Assembly (NCBI GenBank): GCA_900541235.1
Contig: UQIW01000009.1
Span: 23,935-87,934 of the forward strand
From: an uncultured Collinsella sp.
GTDB lineage: Bacteria > Actinomycetota > Coriobacteriia > Coriobacteriales > Coriobacteriaceae
Direction of reading: 5' to 3'
Length of the DNA stretch: 64,000 nucleotides
A program made the position numbers and the translations under genes. The notes under the pieces were generated by a model. That model was not told where the DNA came from, did not search any database, and saw nothing but the letters and a program-made list of their open reading frames with translations. Shown here in pieces: positions 1 to 8,813 of the stretch (its first letter is position 1; every line of letters starts with the position of its first letter).

Positions 1-1
1 T

Positions 2-361
2 AGCTATTTCTCCGGTCTATTTTATTCACATCCTTTGTTATATGTGCTTGCATACACGCTGTTCGATGCGGTCACGCTCGGGACTTTATCCATGGCTGTA
101 ACTGGCTTCTCAATTTTGTTTCGTAGCAGAATCAAAGCGATAATTGTCCCGTATCTGCTAATGGTTGCGTGGCATTTTGCAAATGGCTGGATCTTCGGCG
201 TAATGGCTTGTGTGGGGTTTAACTGCAATATCTTCAACAGCATCAGGTCGGAATCGCTGAATAACTGGCCAGACATTCGAGCCGGTTTTGCGGAAATCAT
301 ATTATTGACCCTTGCTTCGTTGGCTTTTTCTGGGGCGTGGAAAAGGCGGGAGATGGTCTGA
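2..361 (+). CDS. membrane protein, probable ABC-transporter permease subunit, 5' end cut by the window
   Basis: The reading frame is open back to base 2, so the gene starts before the window; the TTG at base 35 is only an internal codon. The visible ~119 residues are hydrophobic, with likely membrane segments near the beginning and around the motif WHFANGWIFGVMAC, then a short basic tail (KRREM). Its TGA overlaps the ATG of the next permease-like gene by one base, which shows tight translational coupling in the same operon as the ABC ATPase at 1194. The second membrane subunit of that transporter is the natural reading, but nothing in the fragment is diagnostic. Confidence 0.5.
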   Translation, partial: SYFSGLFYSHPLLYVLAYTLFDAVTLGTLSMAVTGFSILFRSRIKAIIVPYLLMVAWHFANGWIFGVMACVGFNCNIFNSIRSESLNNWPDIRAGFAEIILLTLASLAFSGAWKRREMV

Positions 362-1197
362 TGCTGTTTAGGCTGGTCGCCGCGGACCTGAGGACCGTTT
401 TGAAGAAGAACATCATTACCTTTATTGCGATTGCGGCAGTGACCGTTGCGAACCTGGTGTACGCCTACGGTTTGTCTTCTGTGTATGGGGTCAGGACGGA
501 TGCCTTGGGGTTTGCGGACAATCTTGCGCTCGTGTTTGCCGGATCTGCTCCGTTTGAGCCTAGGCCCGGGGTCATGTTTGTGCCTCCGCTAGGATGGCTA
601 TTTCTCATTCTGCTTATTCTCTATACAACACTCGATTATCCCGCCGAATCGTTGCACGGGTTTGGTTTGCAAACGCTTGTCCGATGCCGGGCGAGAACCC
701 TTTGGTGGGTCTCGCGTTTTATCTCAGTGGCGGCGATAACAGCATTTTCGCTGCTCGTGGTGGTTTGCTCTGTTGTGATTTGGAGCTTGATGGTGAGTGC
801 CTCGTTCAGCGCGGTCATCCATGGCGAGTCGCTTCAGCTGGCTAATTTGGCGCCGTGGTTTCTCAAGGCGAGCGAAGCAGGTGCACTGCCGTTTTTCGCA
901 GGTCTCTTTCTTGCTTTTGAGGCGCTTGCGTTTGTGCAGGCAACGGTTGGGTTTGTGCTTGGGCCGTCAGTTTCATTTGCGGTTGTAATGAGCTACCTGA
1001 TCTGTTCGGCATATGCGCGGCATTGGGCGCTACTGGGAAATGCCTTGATGCTGTTGCGCTGGGGTGGAATCGTCAAAGAAGGAATTGCGACGGGCTCGAG
1101 TGGCTTGTTTTCAATTGTGATTATGTCGTTATGCCTATCGTTGGGTGGACTGTGGTTTCGAAGGGCCGACCTTATCGAAAAGAGGGACAAGATATGA
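361..1197 (+). CDS. ABC transporter membrane subunit (six-segment permease, substrate unknown)
   Basis: A 278-residue hydrophobic protein with about six membrane segments (roughly residues 15-38, 75-95, 115-145, 175-195, 200-225, 240-265) and no soluble domain. I start it at ATG 361, which overlaps the previous stop; the GTG at 337 would lie inside the upstream gene. Its stop overlaps the ATPase start by four bases (ATGA), so the two are co-translated and should form one transporter. This layout (small ATPase, two poorly conserved integral-membrane subunits, a secreted protein) is typical of bacteriocin-immunity or peptide-export ABC systems, but the substrate cannot be read from sequence. 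Third-position GC is lower than in neighbouring core genes. Confidence 0.65.
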   Translation: MLFRLVAADLRTVLKKNIITFIAIAAVTVANLVYAYGLSSVYGVRTDALGFADNLALVFAGSAPFEPRPGVMFVPPLGWLFLILLILYTTLDYPAESLHGFGLQTLVRCRARTLWWVSRFISVAAITAFSLLVVVCSVVIWSLMVSASFSAVIHGESLQLANLAPWFLKASEAGALPFFAGLFLAFEALAFVQATVGFVLGPSVSFAVVMSYLICSAYARHWALLGNALMLLRWGGIVKEGIATGSSGLFSIVIMSLCLSLGGLWFRRADLIEKRDKI

Positions 1198-1838
1198 GTG
1201 TGATCGTTAGGGACGTATCGAAGCGCATGGGCAAAAACGATGTCCTGCGCAACGTGTCTATCGAGGTTGACCCTGGGACTGTGGTCGGGCTTCAGGGGAT
1301 AAACGGTTCGGGTAAGACCATGCTCATGCGAGCGGTCTGCGGATTGATTAGACCCACCGAGGGCGAGATTATTATCGATGGCCAAAGACTTGGGGCGGAT
1401 ATCTCGTTTCCGCCGAGTCTGGGGATGTTGATAGAGGCGCCTTCCTTTTTAGGATATCTGTCTGGTTACGACAATCTGGAGCTCATAGCTCAAATCAATG
1501 GCGTTGCCACCCCCGAGGACATTCGCTCTGCCCTGCGGCTCGTGGGGCTCGATGCAGACGAAAAAAAGAAGTTTCGAGCATACTCGTTTGGGATGAAGCA
1601 GCGTCTGGGAATAGCTGCGGCAATTATGGAAAAGCCGAAGCTGCTTGTTCTCGATGAGCCAACGAATGCCCTCGACGAAGCGGGCGTGGAAATGCTCAAG
1701 CGCGTTGTGGCGATGGCGGCATCAACGGGTCGCGAGGTTCTTCTGTCTAGCCATGACGGAGAGGTGCTCGAGGAGCTAGCCGATCGTGTTTACTGCATGC
1801 GCGACGGTGCCGTTGTGAAAGTTCGGGAAAGGTCGTGA
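1194..1838 (+). CDS. ABC transporter ATP-binding protein
   Basis: A 214-residue nucleotide-binding subunit that powers the membrane proteins encoded just upstream. Visible motifs in order: Walker A GINGSGKT (about residues 38-45), a Q-loop region, the degenerate signature YSFGMKQRL (instead of LSGGQ), Walker B LLVLDEPTNALD and the H-loop LLSSHD. The SFGMKQR-type signature is usual in BcrA-like and lantibiotic-immunity ATPases. The start is the ATG of an ATGA overlap with the permease; longer in-frame starts would lie within that gene. Good confidence in the class, none in the substrate. Confidence 0.9.
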   Translation: MSVIVRDVSKRMGKNDVLRNVSIEVDPGTVVGLQGINGSGKTMLMRAVCGLIRPTEGEIIIDGQRLGADISFPPSLGMLIEAPSFLGYLSGYDNLELIAQINGVATPEDIRSALRLVGLDADEKKKFRAYSFGMKQRLGIAAAIMEKPKLLVLDEPTNALDEAGVEMLKRVVAMAASTGREVLLSSHDGEVLEELADRVYCMRDGAVVKVRERS

Positions 1839-1843
1839 GCGCG

Positions 1844-2503
1844 ATGAAGAAGGCCCTGTTGACGAGAAGGTCGATGCTCGCGCTTTTTGGCTGTGCTGTT
1901 ACCGGCCTTGCGGGCATGAGGGTGAGCGTCGTTAACGGGAACCGGACAGTCATTCCTGAAAAATATTACGCGGAGGGCGAATGGCTCTCGATGGATGGGG
2001 CGTTTCTGGGGTCGAAGGATGTGGCGACTGACGGGTATTCGTTTTGCATAGACGGGGCAGAGCTGCTCACGCCGCGCGAGTATCTCAAGCGTGCGCATGA
2101 TGATTATTCAAAATATGGCATCGTAGATACGAAAACGAAATTGAAGGACGCCGACATCACGTGTGTTATCGCCGTAAAGATGCGTGTCAGGAATAAGGAC
2201 AATGTCGAAGGCGGAATTAAAGCGTATGTTTGGCATTTGGTGCCGGAGTCTGCGCCAAACTATGACTTTGTGGTCAATACCGATCTGATAACGCAGGCAA
2301 TGCCGGTGCTGGGCGGTTCTGCTGCGTTTGCTGTACAGGTTGGGGCGGAGAACGAGTTACTCGTCCCATTCATGATGCAAAACACCAACGACTATTTCGA
2401 AGGTTACGAGACCGTCCGTTTTGAGAAAGCGTTTCCCGGGACCTATACGATGAAGATGACCGATCTGCCGGAGCGAAGGCTCTTCAGGTTTGAAGTTAAA
2501 TAG
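1844..2503 (+). CDS. secreted or lipid-anchored protein of unknown function
   Basis: A 219-residue protein with an N-terminal export signal: basic LLTRRSMLA, then a hydrophobic stretch containing LFGC. The twin arginine with following hydrophobics resembles a Tat signal, and LFGC could act as a weak lipobox. The mature part is mixed polar beta-like sequence without a motif I recognise. A GTG at 1835 overlapping the ATPase stop is an alternative start; ATG 1844 is preferred because it lies about 11 bases from the AAAGG stretch. It is the last gene of the ABC operon, so it may be a substrate-binding or immunity partner acting outside the membrane, by position only. Confidence 0.55.
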   Translation: MKKALLTRRSMLALFGCAVTGLAGMRVSVVNGNRTVIPEKYYAEGEWLSMDGAFLGSKDVATDGYSFCIDGAELLTPREYLKRAHDDYSKYGIVDTKTKLKDADITCVIAVKMRVRNKDNVEGGIKAYVWHLVPESAPNYDFVVNTDLITQAMPVLGGSAAFAVQVGAENELLVPFMMQNTNDYFEGYETVRFEKAFPGTYTMKMTDLPERRLFRFEVK

Positions 2504-2577
2504 CTCGAAGGCCCTGTTGGGGGAGCCTCATCCTACGCTGAAGCGGGATGAGATTCCCTTCGCAGTGGCGCTCGGCC

Positions 2578-3303
2578 CTAGCGCTTCTTCTTGCTCTTCT
2601 TCTGCTTGCGCTGCTTGCCCTTGTTGTCCTGGGGCTTGTCGGCCTTGTCGCCCCGCTTGGCCTCGGCGGCAGCCTTCTCGGCCTTCATTTTCTTCTTCTT
2701 GGTCTCGATGCGGAGCTTTTTGTTGATGCGCGCCTTAAGGAAGGGGCCAAACTGCTCGGCATCGCCGCGGATAAAGGTGTCCTTAGGGATAGTCACGCCC
2801 TGGTCGGCGAACATGGCTACAAAGATGCGCTCGCCGTCGAGTACGTGGTCGAGCTTCTCAAACGGGAAGAACTGCGACTTGCCGCTCTTGCCCCAAACCA
2901 TCAGGCCGTCCTCGTTGGCAGCGACGCGGCGATAGCGGCCACCCATGGACTCGTCGGCCTCGACGGCGTCGATAAAGTCACGGGCGAGCGTGTGGTGCAG
3001 GTTTTTGCTCCACCAGGCCAAAAAGGCGCCGAATACGATCAGGACGACGCCAAACTTGATCCAGTTACCGCCGGCCACCAGCATGCCAATGCCGATCAGC
3101 GCGGCAATTGCCGCGGCGACATACAGCGAACCGCGACGCCTGGGCGAGGCGACCAGGCGGGCGAAGTCGGTGACCAGGTCGTTTTCGTACTGGTACTCGT
3201 TGAGGTACAGGATGCCGTCGTCGGCTGCGGCCTGCTCCTCGAGCGCGACCTCGACCTGGTCGGCTGCTTCGGAGGGGACGAGGTTGCTCTCTGCGTCTGC
3301 CAT
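2578..3303 (-). CDS. YcxB-like membrane protein with a lysine-rich tail
   Basis: A 241-residue protein: acidic N-terminus (1-30), a segment with LNEYQYENDLVTDFARL, two close membrane helices at about 57-100, then a soluble domain with FPFEKLDHVLDGERIFVAMF and IPKDTFI. This order (two helices followed by a short PH-like domain) is that of YcxB-type proteins. The last ~40 residues are almost entirely Lys/Ala/Glu/Gln and probably lie free in the cytoplasm. It is divergent from dnaX, with about 115 bases between the starts. The cellular role of the family is not established. Confidence 0.6.
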   Translation of the reverse strand: MADAESNLVPSEAADQVEVALEEQAAADDGILYLNEYQYENDLVTDFARLVASPRRRGSLYVAAAIAALIGIGMLVAGGNWIKFGVVLIVFGAFLAWWSKNLHHTLARDFIDAVEADESMGGRYRRVAANEDGLMVWGKSGKSQFFPFEKLDHVLDGERIFVAMFADQGVTIPKDTFIRGDAEQFGPFLKARINKKLRIETKKKKMKAEKAAAEAKRGDKADKPQDNKGKQRKQKKSKKKR

Positions 3304-3418
3304 GCTCTTTGGACTCCTATCGCGGCGGGCTCGCCGTACGGGTTATTATGAATGCAGTATGCCGTGTGACCGCATGGCCGTCGCGGCAACAAGACTCAGT
3401 ATACCCGGGGGAGCACCC

Positions 3419-5896
3419 ATGGAATCGTTGTACCGAAAGTATCGCCCGCTCACCTTCGACTCCGTGGTGGGCCAGCAGCATATCGTCTCGACGCTCGAGC
3501 ACGCCATCACCGAGGGGCGCCTGTCCCACGCATACCTGTTCTGCGGACCGCGCGGCACGGGCAAGACCACCATGGCGCGCATCCTTGCCAAGGCGCTGCT
3601 GTGCCGTAATGCCGAGGCAGCGCGCGCCGAGGGCGCAAGCGGGTGCATGCCCGACGGCACCTGTGAGGAGTGCGAGCTCATCGCCGAGGGCAACCACCCC
3701 GATGTCTACGAGCTCGATGCCGCAAGCCGCACGGGCGTGGACAATGTGCGCGAGGAGATCATCAACTCCGTCAACTTTGCCCCGGTGCGCGGCAAGTACA
3801 AGATCTATATCATCGACGAGGTTCACATGCTCACGACGGCGGCGTTCAACGCGCTGCTCAAGACGCTCGAGGAGCCGCCGGCACACGTGATCTTCGTGCT
3901 GTGCACCACCGACCCGCAAAAGATTCTGGAGACCATCCTCTCGCGCTGCCAGCGCTTCGATTTCCACCGCATCAGCAACGAGGATATCGAACATCGCTTG
4001 TCCTACGTGTGTGAGCAGGAGGGCTTCGATTACGACGACGAGGCGCTCGCCATCGTGGCGCGCCATGCCAAGGGCGGTATGCGCGACGCGCTTTCCACGC
4101 TGGAGCAGCTGAGCGTTTTTGGCAACGGCGCCGTGCATGCGGACGATGCCCGCTCGCTTTTGGGCGAGGTTTCGGACCAGATCCTGGGCGAGTTTGCCCG
4201 CGCTATTGCCGAGCGTGATATTGCTGAGCTCTATGGGCTCATTCGCGCACAGGTCGAGGAGGGCAATGATCTGCTTGAGCTGACGCGCGACCTGGTGGCG
4301 CATGTGCGCGACGTGTATGTGGCCTGCGTTGCCGGTGCCCGTGCCGAGCTGTTTGAGGGCGGGGCCGAGCAGGCCGAGGCGCTTGCTGCCGAGGCTGCTG
4401 CCTTTGGCGAGCATCCGGCCGACCGTCTGGCCCGCGTGCTGACGGTGCTCGACGATGCCGCGTTGGAGATGAGGGGCGCGAGCGACGTGCGCCTGGTGCT
4501 CGAGATCGCCTGTACGCGTCTGGCGCGTCCCGAGGCCGATTTAACGATTGAGGCTTTGGCCGAGCGCGTGGCACGCTTGGAGGCCATGGTTGCCAACGCC
4601 GCCGTTCCGGCGAGCGTGGCTGCTGCTCAAGCGAGTGCGCCTGCGGCTGTCGCGGCTGCGCCTGCGACGACACAACAACCGACGCTGATCTCGGGTGCCC
4701 GAGCTGCTACTCCCGCGGCGACTGCCGCCCCCGCTGCTACGCCCGCGCATCAGGGTGGCATGCCTTGGGACCGCGGCGCTGCTGTTCCGGCGGCCCAGCC
4801 TGCGCCCAAGTCCGCAGCTCCGGCTCCCGCGCCCAAACCTGTAACGCCTGCACCTCAACCCGTTGCGGCTCCGGCTCCCGCGCCTGCTGCATCGACCGTG
4901 CCGGTGTCCAAGTCCAACAACGCCGCTCAGGTTGCCGCCGCCGGTGCTGCCGAGACCCCCGCGGTCGAGGACGCTGGCGAGCTCCAGCGCAAATGGGGCG
5001 AGGTCGTCGAGCGCGTCAAGGCCCAACAACCTTCTTATGCGGCTCTCCTGTTGAACGCTCGCGCTACGGCAGACGATGGTTCTAAGCTCACGGTCTCGTT
5101 CCCTACGGCATTTGCTATCAAGATGCTCGGGCGTGCTGATACACAGGCGGTGTTTTTGCCGACAGTCAGTGCGGTCTTCGGTCATCGCACCGTCGACTAT
5201 GTCCTGGATGGGGGTGGCACGCCGGCTCCTCAACATGAGGAGCATTCTCCATCTGCACGGGCTGCGGCATCTGCGGACCCGCAACCCGTGTCCTCGGTGC
5301 CCCCTGCATCCTCGAGCGCCAGCGCGACGCAGCCAAAAGCGGCGCCGGTAGCGGCACCGACCCCGTCGGCGCCTGAACCCGCTGCGCCCAAACCGGCTGC
5401 TCCGATCCCCGCGCCCAAGTCCGCTGCCGCGCCTGCGCCCAAGTCATCCGACCTGGCCAAGGCCCCTTGGCTGCGCTCCGACAACCCTGCCGGTGCTCCT
5501 GCCACGGGCAAGCTCCCGACCGAGCCCGCGCCCCGAGCGCCCGAGCGCGCGTCCGCCCCCATGGCTCAGCCGCCTGCGCAGGCTGCGCCATGGGAATCCG
5601 AGCAGGTGCCCTACGACGATGCCATGGTCGGTGGTTTTGCTGCCGATGCCGGCGGGGACGATCTGCCCCCGTTCGACGTGCCGGGTGCGGCGTCCGCGCC
5701 CAAGGCCGCTGCTGTGGCACCCGCAGCCTCTGCAAACGACGACGTCCCCGCCGCTCCCTGGGAATCCAATCCCGGTGCTGGCAGCCCCTTCGGCCATCAG
5801 GGCGCAGCCCCGAGCATCCCGCAGACCGAGGACGAGGCCAAGGCCCTCATCCGCAGCGTCTTTGGCCAGGCCACCATCTTCAAGCCGGTGGAGTAG
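3419..5896 (+). CDS. dnaX: DNA polymerase III subunit gamma/tau
   Basis: Clamp-loader ATPase that opens and loads the beta clamp and ties polymerase cores to the replisome. The N-terminus MESLYRKYRPLTF is canonical; Walker A GPRGTGKTT, a zinc site made of CRN..CMPDGTCEEC, Walker B IYIIDEVHML and sensor LSRCQRF follow within the first ~190 residues. The start at ATG 3419 has GGGGGAG just upstream; a longer open frame reaching back to 2945 is chance. At 825 residues it is longer than many DnaX proteins because of Ala/Pro-rich linkers (about 390-500 and 600-800) around a conserved C-terminal block near 515-590. No clear frameshift site for a short gamma form was found. It lies upstream of ybaB-recR, as in many bacteria, with one opposite-strand gene between. 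Confidence 0.97.
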   Translation: MESLYRKYRPLTFDSVVGQQHIVSTLEHAITEGRLSHAYLFCGPRGTGKTTMARILAKALLCRNAEAARAEGASGCMPDGTCEECELIAEGNHPDVYELDAASRTGVDNVREEIINSVNFAPVRGKYKIYIIDEVHMLTTAAFNALLKTLEEPPAHVIFVLCTTDPQKILETILSRCQRFDFHRISNEDIEHRLSYVCEQEGFDYDDEALAIVARHAKGGMRDALSTLEQLSVFGNGAVHADDARSLLGEVSDQILGEFARAIAERDIAELYGLIRAQVEEGNDLLELTRDLVAHVRDVYVACVAGARAELFEGGAEQAEALAAEAAAFGEHPADRLARVLTVLDDAALEMRGASDVRLVLEIACTRLARPEADLTIEALAERVARLEAMVANAAVPASVAAAQASAPAAVAAAPATTQQPTLISGARAATPAATAAPAATPAHQGGMPWDRGAAVPAAQPAPKSAAPAPAPKPVTPAPQPVAAPAPAPAASTVPVSKSNNAAQVAAAGAAETPAVEDAGELQRKWGEVVERVKAQQPSYAALLLNARATADDGSKLTVSFPTAFAIKMLGRADTQAVFLPTVSAVFGHRTVDYVLDGGGTPAPQHEEHSPSARAAASADPQPVSSVPPASSSASATQPKAAPVAAPTPSAPEPAAPKPAAPIPAPKSAAAPAPKSSDLAKAPWLRSDNPAGAPATGKLPTEPAPRAPERASAPMAQPPAQAAPWESEQVPYDDAMVGGFAADAGGDDLPPFDVPGAASAPKAAAVAPAASANDDVPAAPWESNPGAGSPFGHQGAAPSIPQTEDEAKALIRSVFGQATIFKPVE

Positions 5897-5917
5897 CTGC
5901 GCAGGCGGGTATACTGC

Positions 5918-6391
5918 TCAAGAAGAGGACCCCTTGTCCGGGCGCATCTGTATTTCGGACATGTGTAGTGTGGTGCCGCGTATGTCGCATTTGAGCAGAC
6001 AGGTGCGTGACGGTCGGCCTAGGATGCTGAGGTCGATACGATACGTCGCATGGCTGTCCGTGTACTCGACTTGCTCGGCGTTAATGGTTGCTCCGATTGC
6101 CAAATAAACGCCTAGCTCGGCATCGACAATCTTGAAGTCCTTTATCTTGACCTTGAACTCTTGATAGAGGGACGGGCTGTTGTAGTAGACGGTTCGGGTT
6201 CCGTCGGTGCACTCATCGGTCGTCTCCCATTTGACGACGGGCTGGTCCGAGCTGGCTATCAGCAGTTCTGCTCCAAAAGCTATGGCATGGGTGATGACAA
6301 CCAGCAATGCCCAGCCGACAAAGAGATAGAGAACCACATATGCAACGGGGTGTTTTGAGCGGATGTTTTGGAGCGCGTTGGGGGCATTCAT
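5918..6391 (-). CDS. small membrane-anchored hypothetical protein
   Basis: A 157-residue protein with one N-terminal membrane helix (VAYVVLYLFVGWALLVVITHA, about residues 16-36) and an extracytoplasmic domain of about 110 residues predicted to be beta-rich. It has three cysteines (DECTDG, RTCLLKCD). No family was recognised. It is encoded opposite to dnaX and ybaB, starts only 22 bases after the dnaX stop on the other strand, and has lower GC bias than its neighbours, so it may be a recent insertion between dnaX and ybaB. Confidence 0.5.
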   Translation of the reverse strand: MNAPNALQNIRSKHPVAYVVLYLFVGWALLVVITHAIAFGAELLIASSDQPVVKWETTDECTDGTRTVYYNSPSLYQEFKVKIKDFKIVDAELGVYLAIGATINAEQVEYTDSHATYRIDLSILGRPSRTCLLKCDIRGTTLHMSEIQMRPDKGSSS

Positions 6392-6731
6392 GGGGCACCT
6401 CCAAATTACTATCTATGGCAATCAAATTATACCCCGCTGCCATGCGCGTCACCGTGAGCAACGGATCGGCATGCAGGTCTTTAGCGGTGCACATGAAATG
6501 TCGGATTCCGGCTCTACAAGATTTAGCTTTCAATATTATGCAGATGCGAATTATTCAACTTTGCATAATCTTCGGGTGCGGCTTGCACTCCAGGACATGT
6601 ATATCGACTGAGGTAGCGTGACTGCCCCGCTTGCTGGCCGCGCGCCGTGGTACGATTTTTGAGTTTGAAAGTCCCGCCGCGTCCCGGCTGCCCTTGCAGC
6701 TCGGCGTGCGGCCGCACGTAAAGGAGCCATC
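6392..6731. other. intergenic region between the opposite-strand hypothetical gene and ybaB
   Basis: About 340 bases without a convincing gene. It must hold the leftward promoter of the 5918-6391 gene and the rightward promoter of ybaB-recR; GGTACGAT at about 6650-6657 is a plausible -10 for the latter. The region is AT-richer (6410-6600) than the surroundings. I looked for a small signal recognition particle RNA, which often lies beside dnaX-ybaB-recR, and did not find its conserved loop. Confidence 0.4.
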
Positions 6732-7052
6732 ATGGCCGGTATGAACATGCAGCAGATGATGAAGCAGGCTCGTAAGATGCAGGAGCAGCTTGCCGCCGCG
6801 CAGGAGAACCTCAAGTCCCAGACCGTCGACGCCTCTGCCGGCGGCGGTATGGTCAAGGTGACCGTTAACGGCGAGATGGAGCTCGTCAATCTCACCATCG
6901 ATCCCGATGCGCTCGATCCCGAGGACGTCGATATGCTGCAGGACATGATCATGGCTGCCGTCAACGAGGCCGTCCGCGGCGTCAACGAGCTCGCCAACAA
7001 GCAGATGGGCGCCATCACCGGCGGCCTCAACATCCCGGGCATGCCGTTCTAA
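6732..7052 (+). CDS. ybaB: YbaB/EbfC-family nucleoid-associated protein
   Basis: A 106-residue DNA-binding protein that in related bacteria coats the nucleoid as a dimer. The sequence begins MAGMNMQQMMKQARKMQEQL, the typical helical N-terminus, followed by the conserved GGGMVKVTVNGEMELVNLTIDP core and a Gly/Pro-rich tail. AAGGAGCC sits 8-10 bases before ATG 6732. It is 13 bases upstream of recR, and the pair is a conserved operon linked to dnaX in many genomes. Confidence 0.95.
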   Translation: MAGMNMQQMMKQARKMQEQLAAAQENLKSQTVDASAGGGMVKVTVNGEMELVNLTIDPDALDPEDVDMLQDMIMAAVNEAVRGVNELANKQMGAITGGLNIPGMPF

Positions 7053-7065
7053 GACACGCATATAT

Positions 7066-7662
7066 ATGAGTGCGAATCACAGTCTGCAAAAACTGCTCGA
7101 TGAGCTGGGCCGTCTGCCGGGCATTGGTCCCAAGTCGGCCCAGCGCATCGCCTATTACCTGCTCGAGGCCGATGCCGAGGAGGCCCGCCGCCTGGCCGAG
7201 GCCATCCTGGAGGTTAAGCAGGAGGTCCACTTTTGCAGCCGTTGCTTTAACTACGCCACGGCCGACGAGTGCTCCATCTGCCAGGACCCGATGCGCGATA
7301 CCACTCGCATTTGCGTGGTGGGCGAGCCGCGCGACGTTCAGGCAATCGAGCGCACGGGCAGCTACCATGGCCTCTACCACGTGCTGGGCGGCGTGATCAG
7401 CCCCATGGACAAGATCGGTCCCGAGCAGCTGCACATCCGCGAGTTGCTGGCGCGCTTGGGCCACGAGGATATCCACGAGGTCATTATCGCCACCAACCCC
7501 AATATCGAGGGCGAGACCACGGCGAGCTACCTGGCCCGCACTATCAAGCCGCTGGGCGTCGAGGTATCGCGTCTGGCAAGCGGCCTTCCCGTGGGCGGCG
7601 ACCTGGAGTATGCCGACGAGCTTACGCTTGGGCGCGCCATCGAGGCCCGTCGCGCGATTTAG
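7066..7662 (+). CDS. recR: recombination mediator protein RecR
   Basis: A 198-residue recombination protein that works with RecO (and RecF) to load RecA at gaps. In order: N-terminal helix-hairpin-helix with GRLPGIGPKSAQRIAYYLL (about 12-30), a four-cysteine zinc site CSRCFNYATADECSIC (about 55-70) and a TOPRIM domain beginning ICVVGEPRDVQAIE, with NPNIEGETT later. Length matches the family. It is co-transcribed with ybaB. A truncated-looking AT-rich gap follows before the kinase cassette. Confidence 0.97.
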   Translation: MSANHSLQKLLDELGRLPGIGPKSAQRIAYYLLEADAEEARRLAEAILEVKQEVHFCSRCFNYATADECSICQDPMRDTTRICVVGEPRDVQAIERTGSYHGLYHVLGGVISPMDKIGPEQLHIRELLARLGHEDIHEVIIATNPNIEGETTASYLARTIKPLGVEVSRLASGLPVGGDLEYADELTLGRAIEARRAI

Positions 7663-7814
7663 GTGGCGAGCCTGCTCCTGCCGTATGTTTTCCTCGCGAC
7701 GCACGGGGTAGTCATAATTTCCCTGTGCGACTGTGAGTTTGTTGTGCAACAAAGATGCTTCGTATCCGCTTATCGCATGGATGCTTCCGCTCGCATCCTT
7801 AATTTGCCCATTCG

Positions 7815-7892
7815 TTGCGCAACCTTTTGGGTTCGCTGATACACTCAAATATGGATTTGAATGAATGCGCCGCTTCTGAGCGGCGTGTTTTT
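7815..7892 (+). promoter_or_regulatory. promoter followed at once by a terminator-like hairpin in the leader of the 7908 gene
   Basis: TTGCGC at 7815-7820 and an extended -10, TGA-TACACT at 7837-7845 (spacing 19), predict a start near 7852. Only ~16 bases on there is a 6-bp hairpin CGCCGC-TTCTGA-GCGGCG (7868-7885) followed by TGTTTTTC, then the ribosome binding site TTGGAGGAG before ATG 7908. A terminator so close to the start would cut transcripts before the gene unless it is relieved, so this may be an attenuator. Confidence 0.45.
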
Positions 7893-7907
7893 CTTGGAGG
7901 AGAACGC

Positions 7908-8813
7908 ATGCGGCCCGGTGGCACTCAGACAAAGCGCGGCGCCGCGGTGCGCATGCGACGCCGACTGGGCTTGGCGCCGCGGGCGTACGCACTGCTATCG
8001 TGCTCGCTGGTGCTGGTCATAGCTGGCGTTTCTGCCTATGGCATGACCGTGCCGTCCATGATGCAGGCGCATGCCGCACGCGAGCCGCGCGTTGGGCATG
8101 AGGTCAAAAGTGATCTGGGCACCACGACTGGATATGCTTGGGCAAGTGTGGTCGCGCATATTGTTTTTGGCACCGACGATGCGGATGGCGCCGAGGCCCC
8201 GGACAACGAAGTCACGCTTGCTAATGGCAAAACCATCGTGCTCACCAACACCAAGATCATCGATCGGTTGTCCAACAATAGCGTGGCGGCAACGGTGAAT
8301 AAGGTCGAGCAGCAGAAGGAGCAGGACGCCCAGCAGTCCGGAAAGCCCGGTAGCTCGGATACTTCTGGCTCCGGCTCGGATTCATCGAGTTCGGGCGGCG
8401 GCTCTGGGCCGGGTTCCTCTACCGGAGGGTCTGGAAACGGCGGCTCGACGGGCGGCAACACTGACAACGATGCAAACTCCGGTGGCCTTTCCGCTGCTGA
8501 AGAAGAGAGCATTCACAGTTGGCTTGTGACCAAGTACAACATGCTCGACGGTTATGTTTCTCGTGCCAATGACGTGGTCTCGACCTATAACTCTACGGGA
8601 GATCCCAGACCGTGCGACAGCCTGGTCGGGGAGATGTTTGTCATTCGAGCCGAGTTCGGTCGTCAGACATTCTCGCCCCGGTCAAAGTGGTATCAGCAGT
8701 ATGCCAATCTGTGGGGCTGTTACACCAACCTATGTCAATGGGTCGGCCATTACGGCGATGATGACGTCGCGCTCGGTAACTTCAACAATAACGTGGCGGC
8801 GCTTGCCCTATGA
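7908..8813 (+). CDS. secreted or membrane-anchored protein with a Ser/Gly linker, first gene of a kinase-FHA cassette
   Basis: A 301-residue protein with a basic N-terminus, one hydrophobic segment (about residues 27-50, LLSCSLVLVIAGVSAYGMTV), an extracytoplasmic stretch, a low-complexity Ser/Gly linker (about 145-190) and a C-terminal domain of ~110 residues containing two possible disulfide cysteines (DPRPCDSL and LWGCYTNLCQW). No catalytic motif is visible. ATG 7908 is chosen for its strong GGAGGAG site; longer starts lie upstream of the promoter. Its stop overlaps the kinase start, so it is probably a surface partner, sensor or substrate in the same signalling unit. Confidence 0.6.
   Translation: MRPGGTQTKRGAAVRMRRRLGLAPRAYALLSCSLVLVIAGVSAYGMTVPSMMQAHAAREPRVGHEVKSDLGTTTGYAWASVVAHIVFGTDDADGAEAPDNEVTLANGKTIVLTNTKIIDRLSNNSVAATVNKVEQQKEQDAQQSGKPGSSDTSGSGSDSSSSGGGSGPGSSTGGSGNGGSTGGNTDNDANSGGLSAAEEESIHSWLVTKYNMLDGYVSRANDVVSTYNSTGDPRPCDSLVGEMFVIRAEFGRQTFSPRSKWYQQYANLWGCYTNLCQWVGHYGDDDVALGNFNNNVAALAL

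Noticed and set aside
2945..3418. Upstream extension of the dnaX frame
   Set aside because: The extension overlaps the minus-strand YcxB-like gene; MESLYRKYRPLTF at 3419 is the conserved start.
6600..6731. Possible small SRP RNA before ybaB
   Set aside because: The conserved GGAAGC/AGCAG-type loop sequence could not be found.
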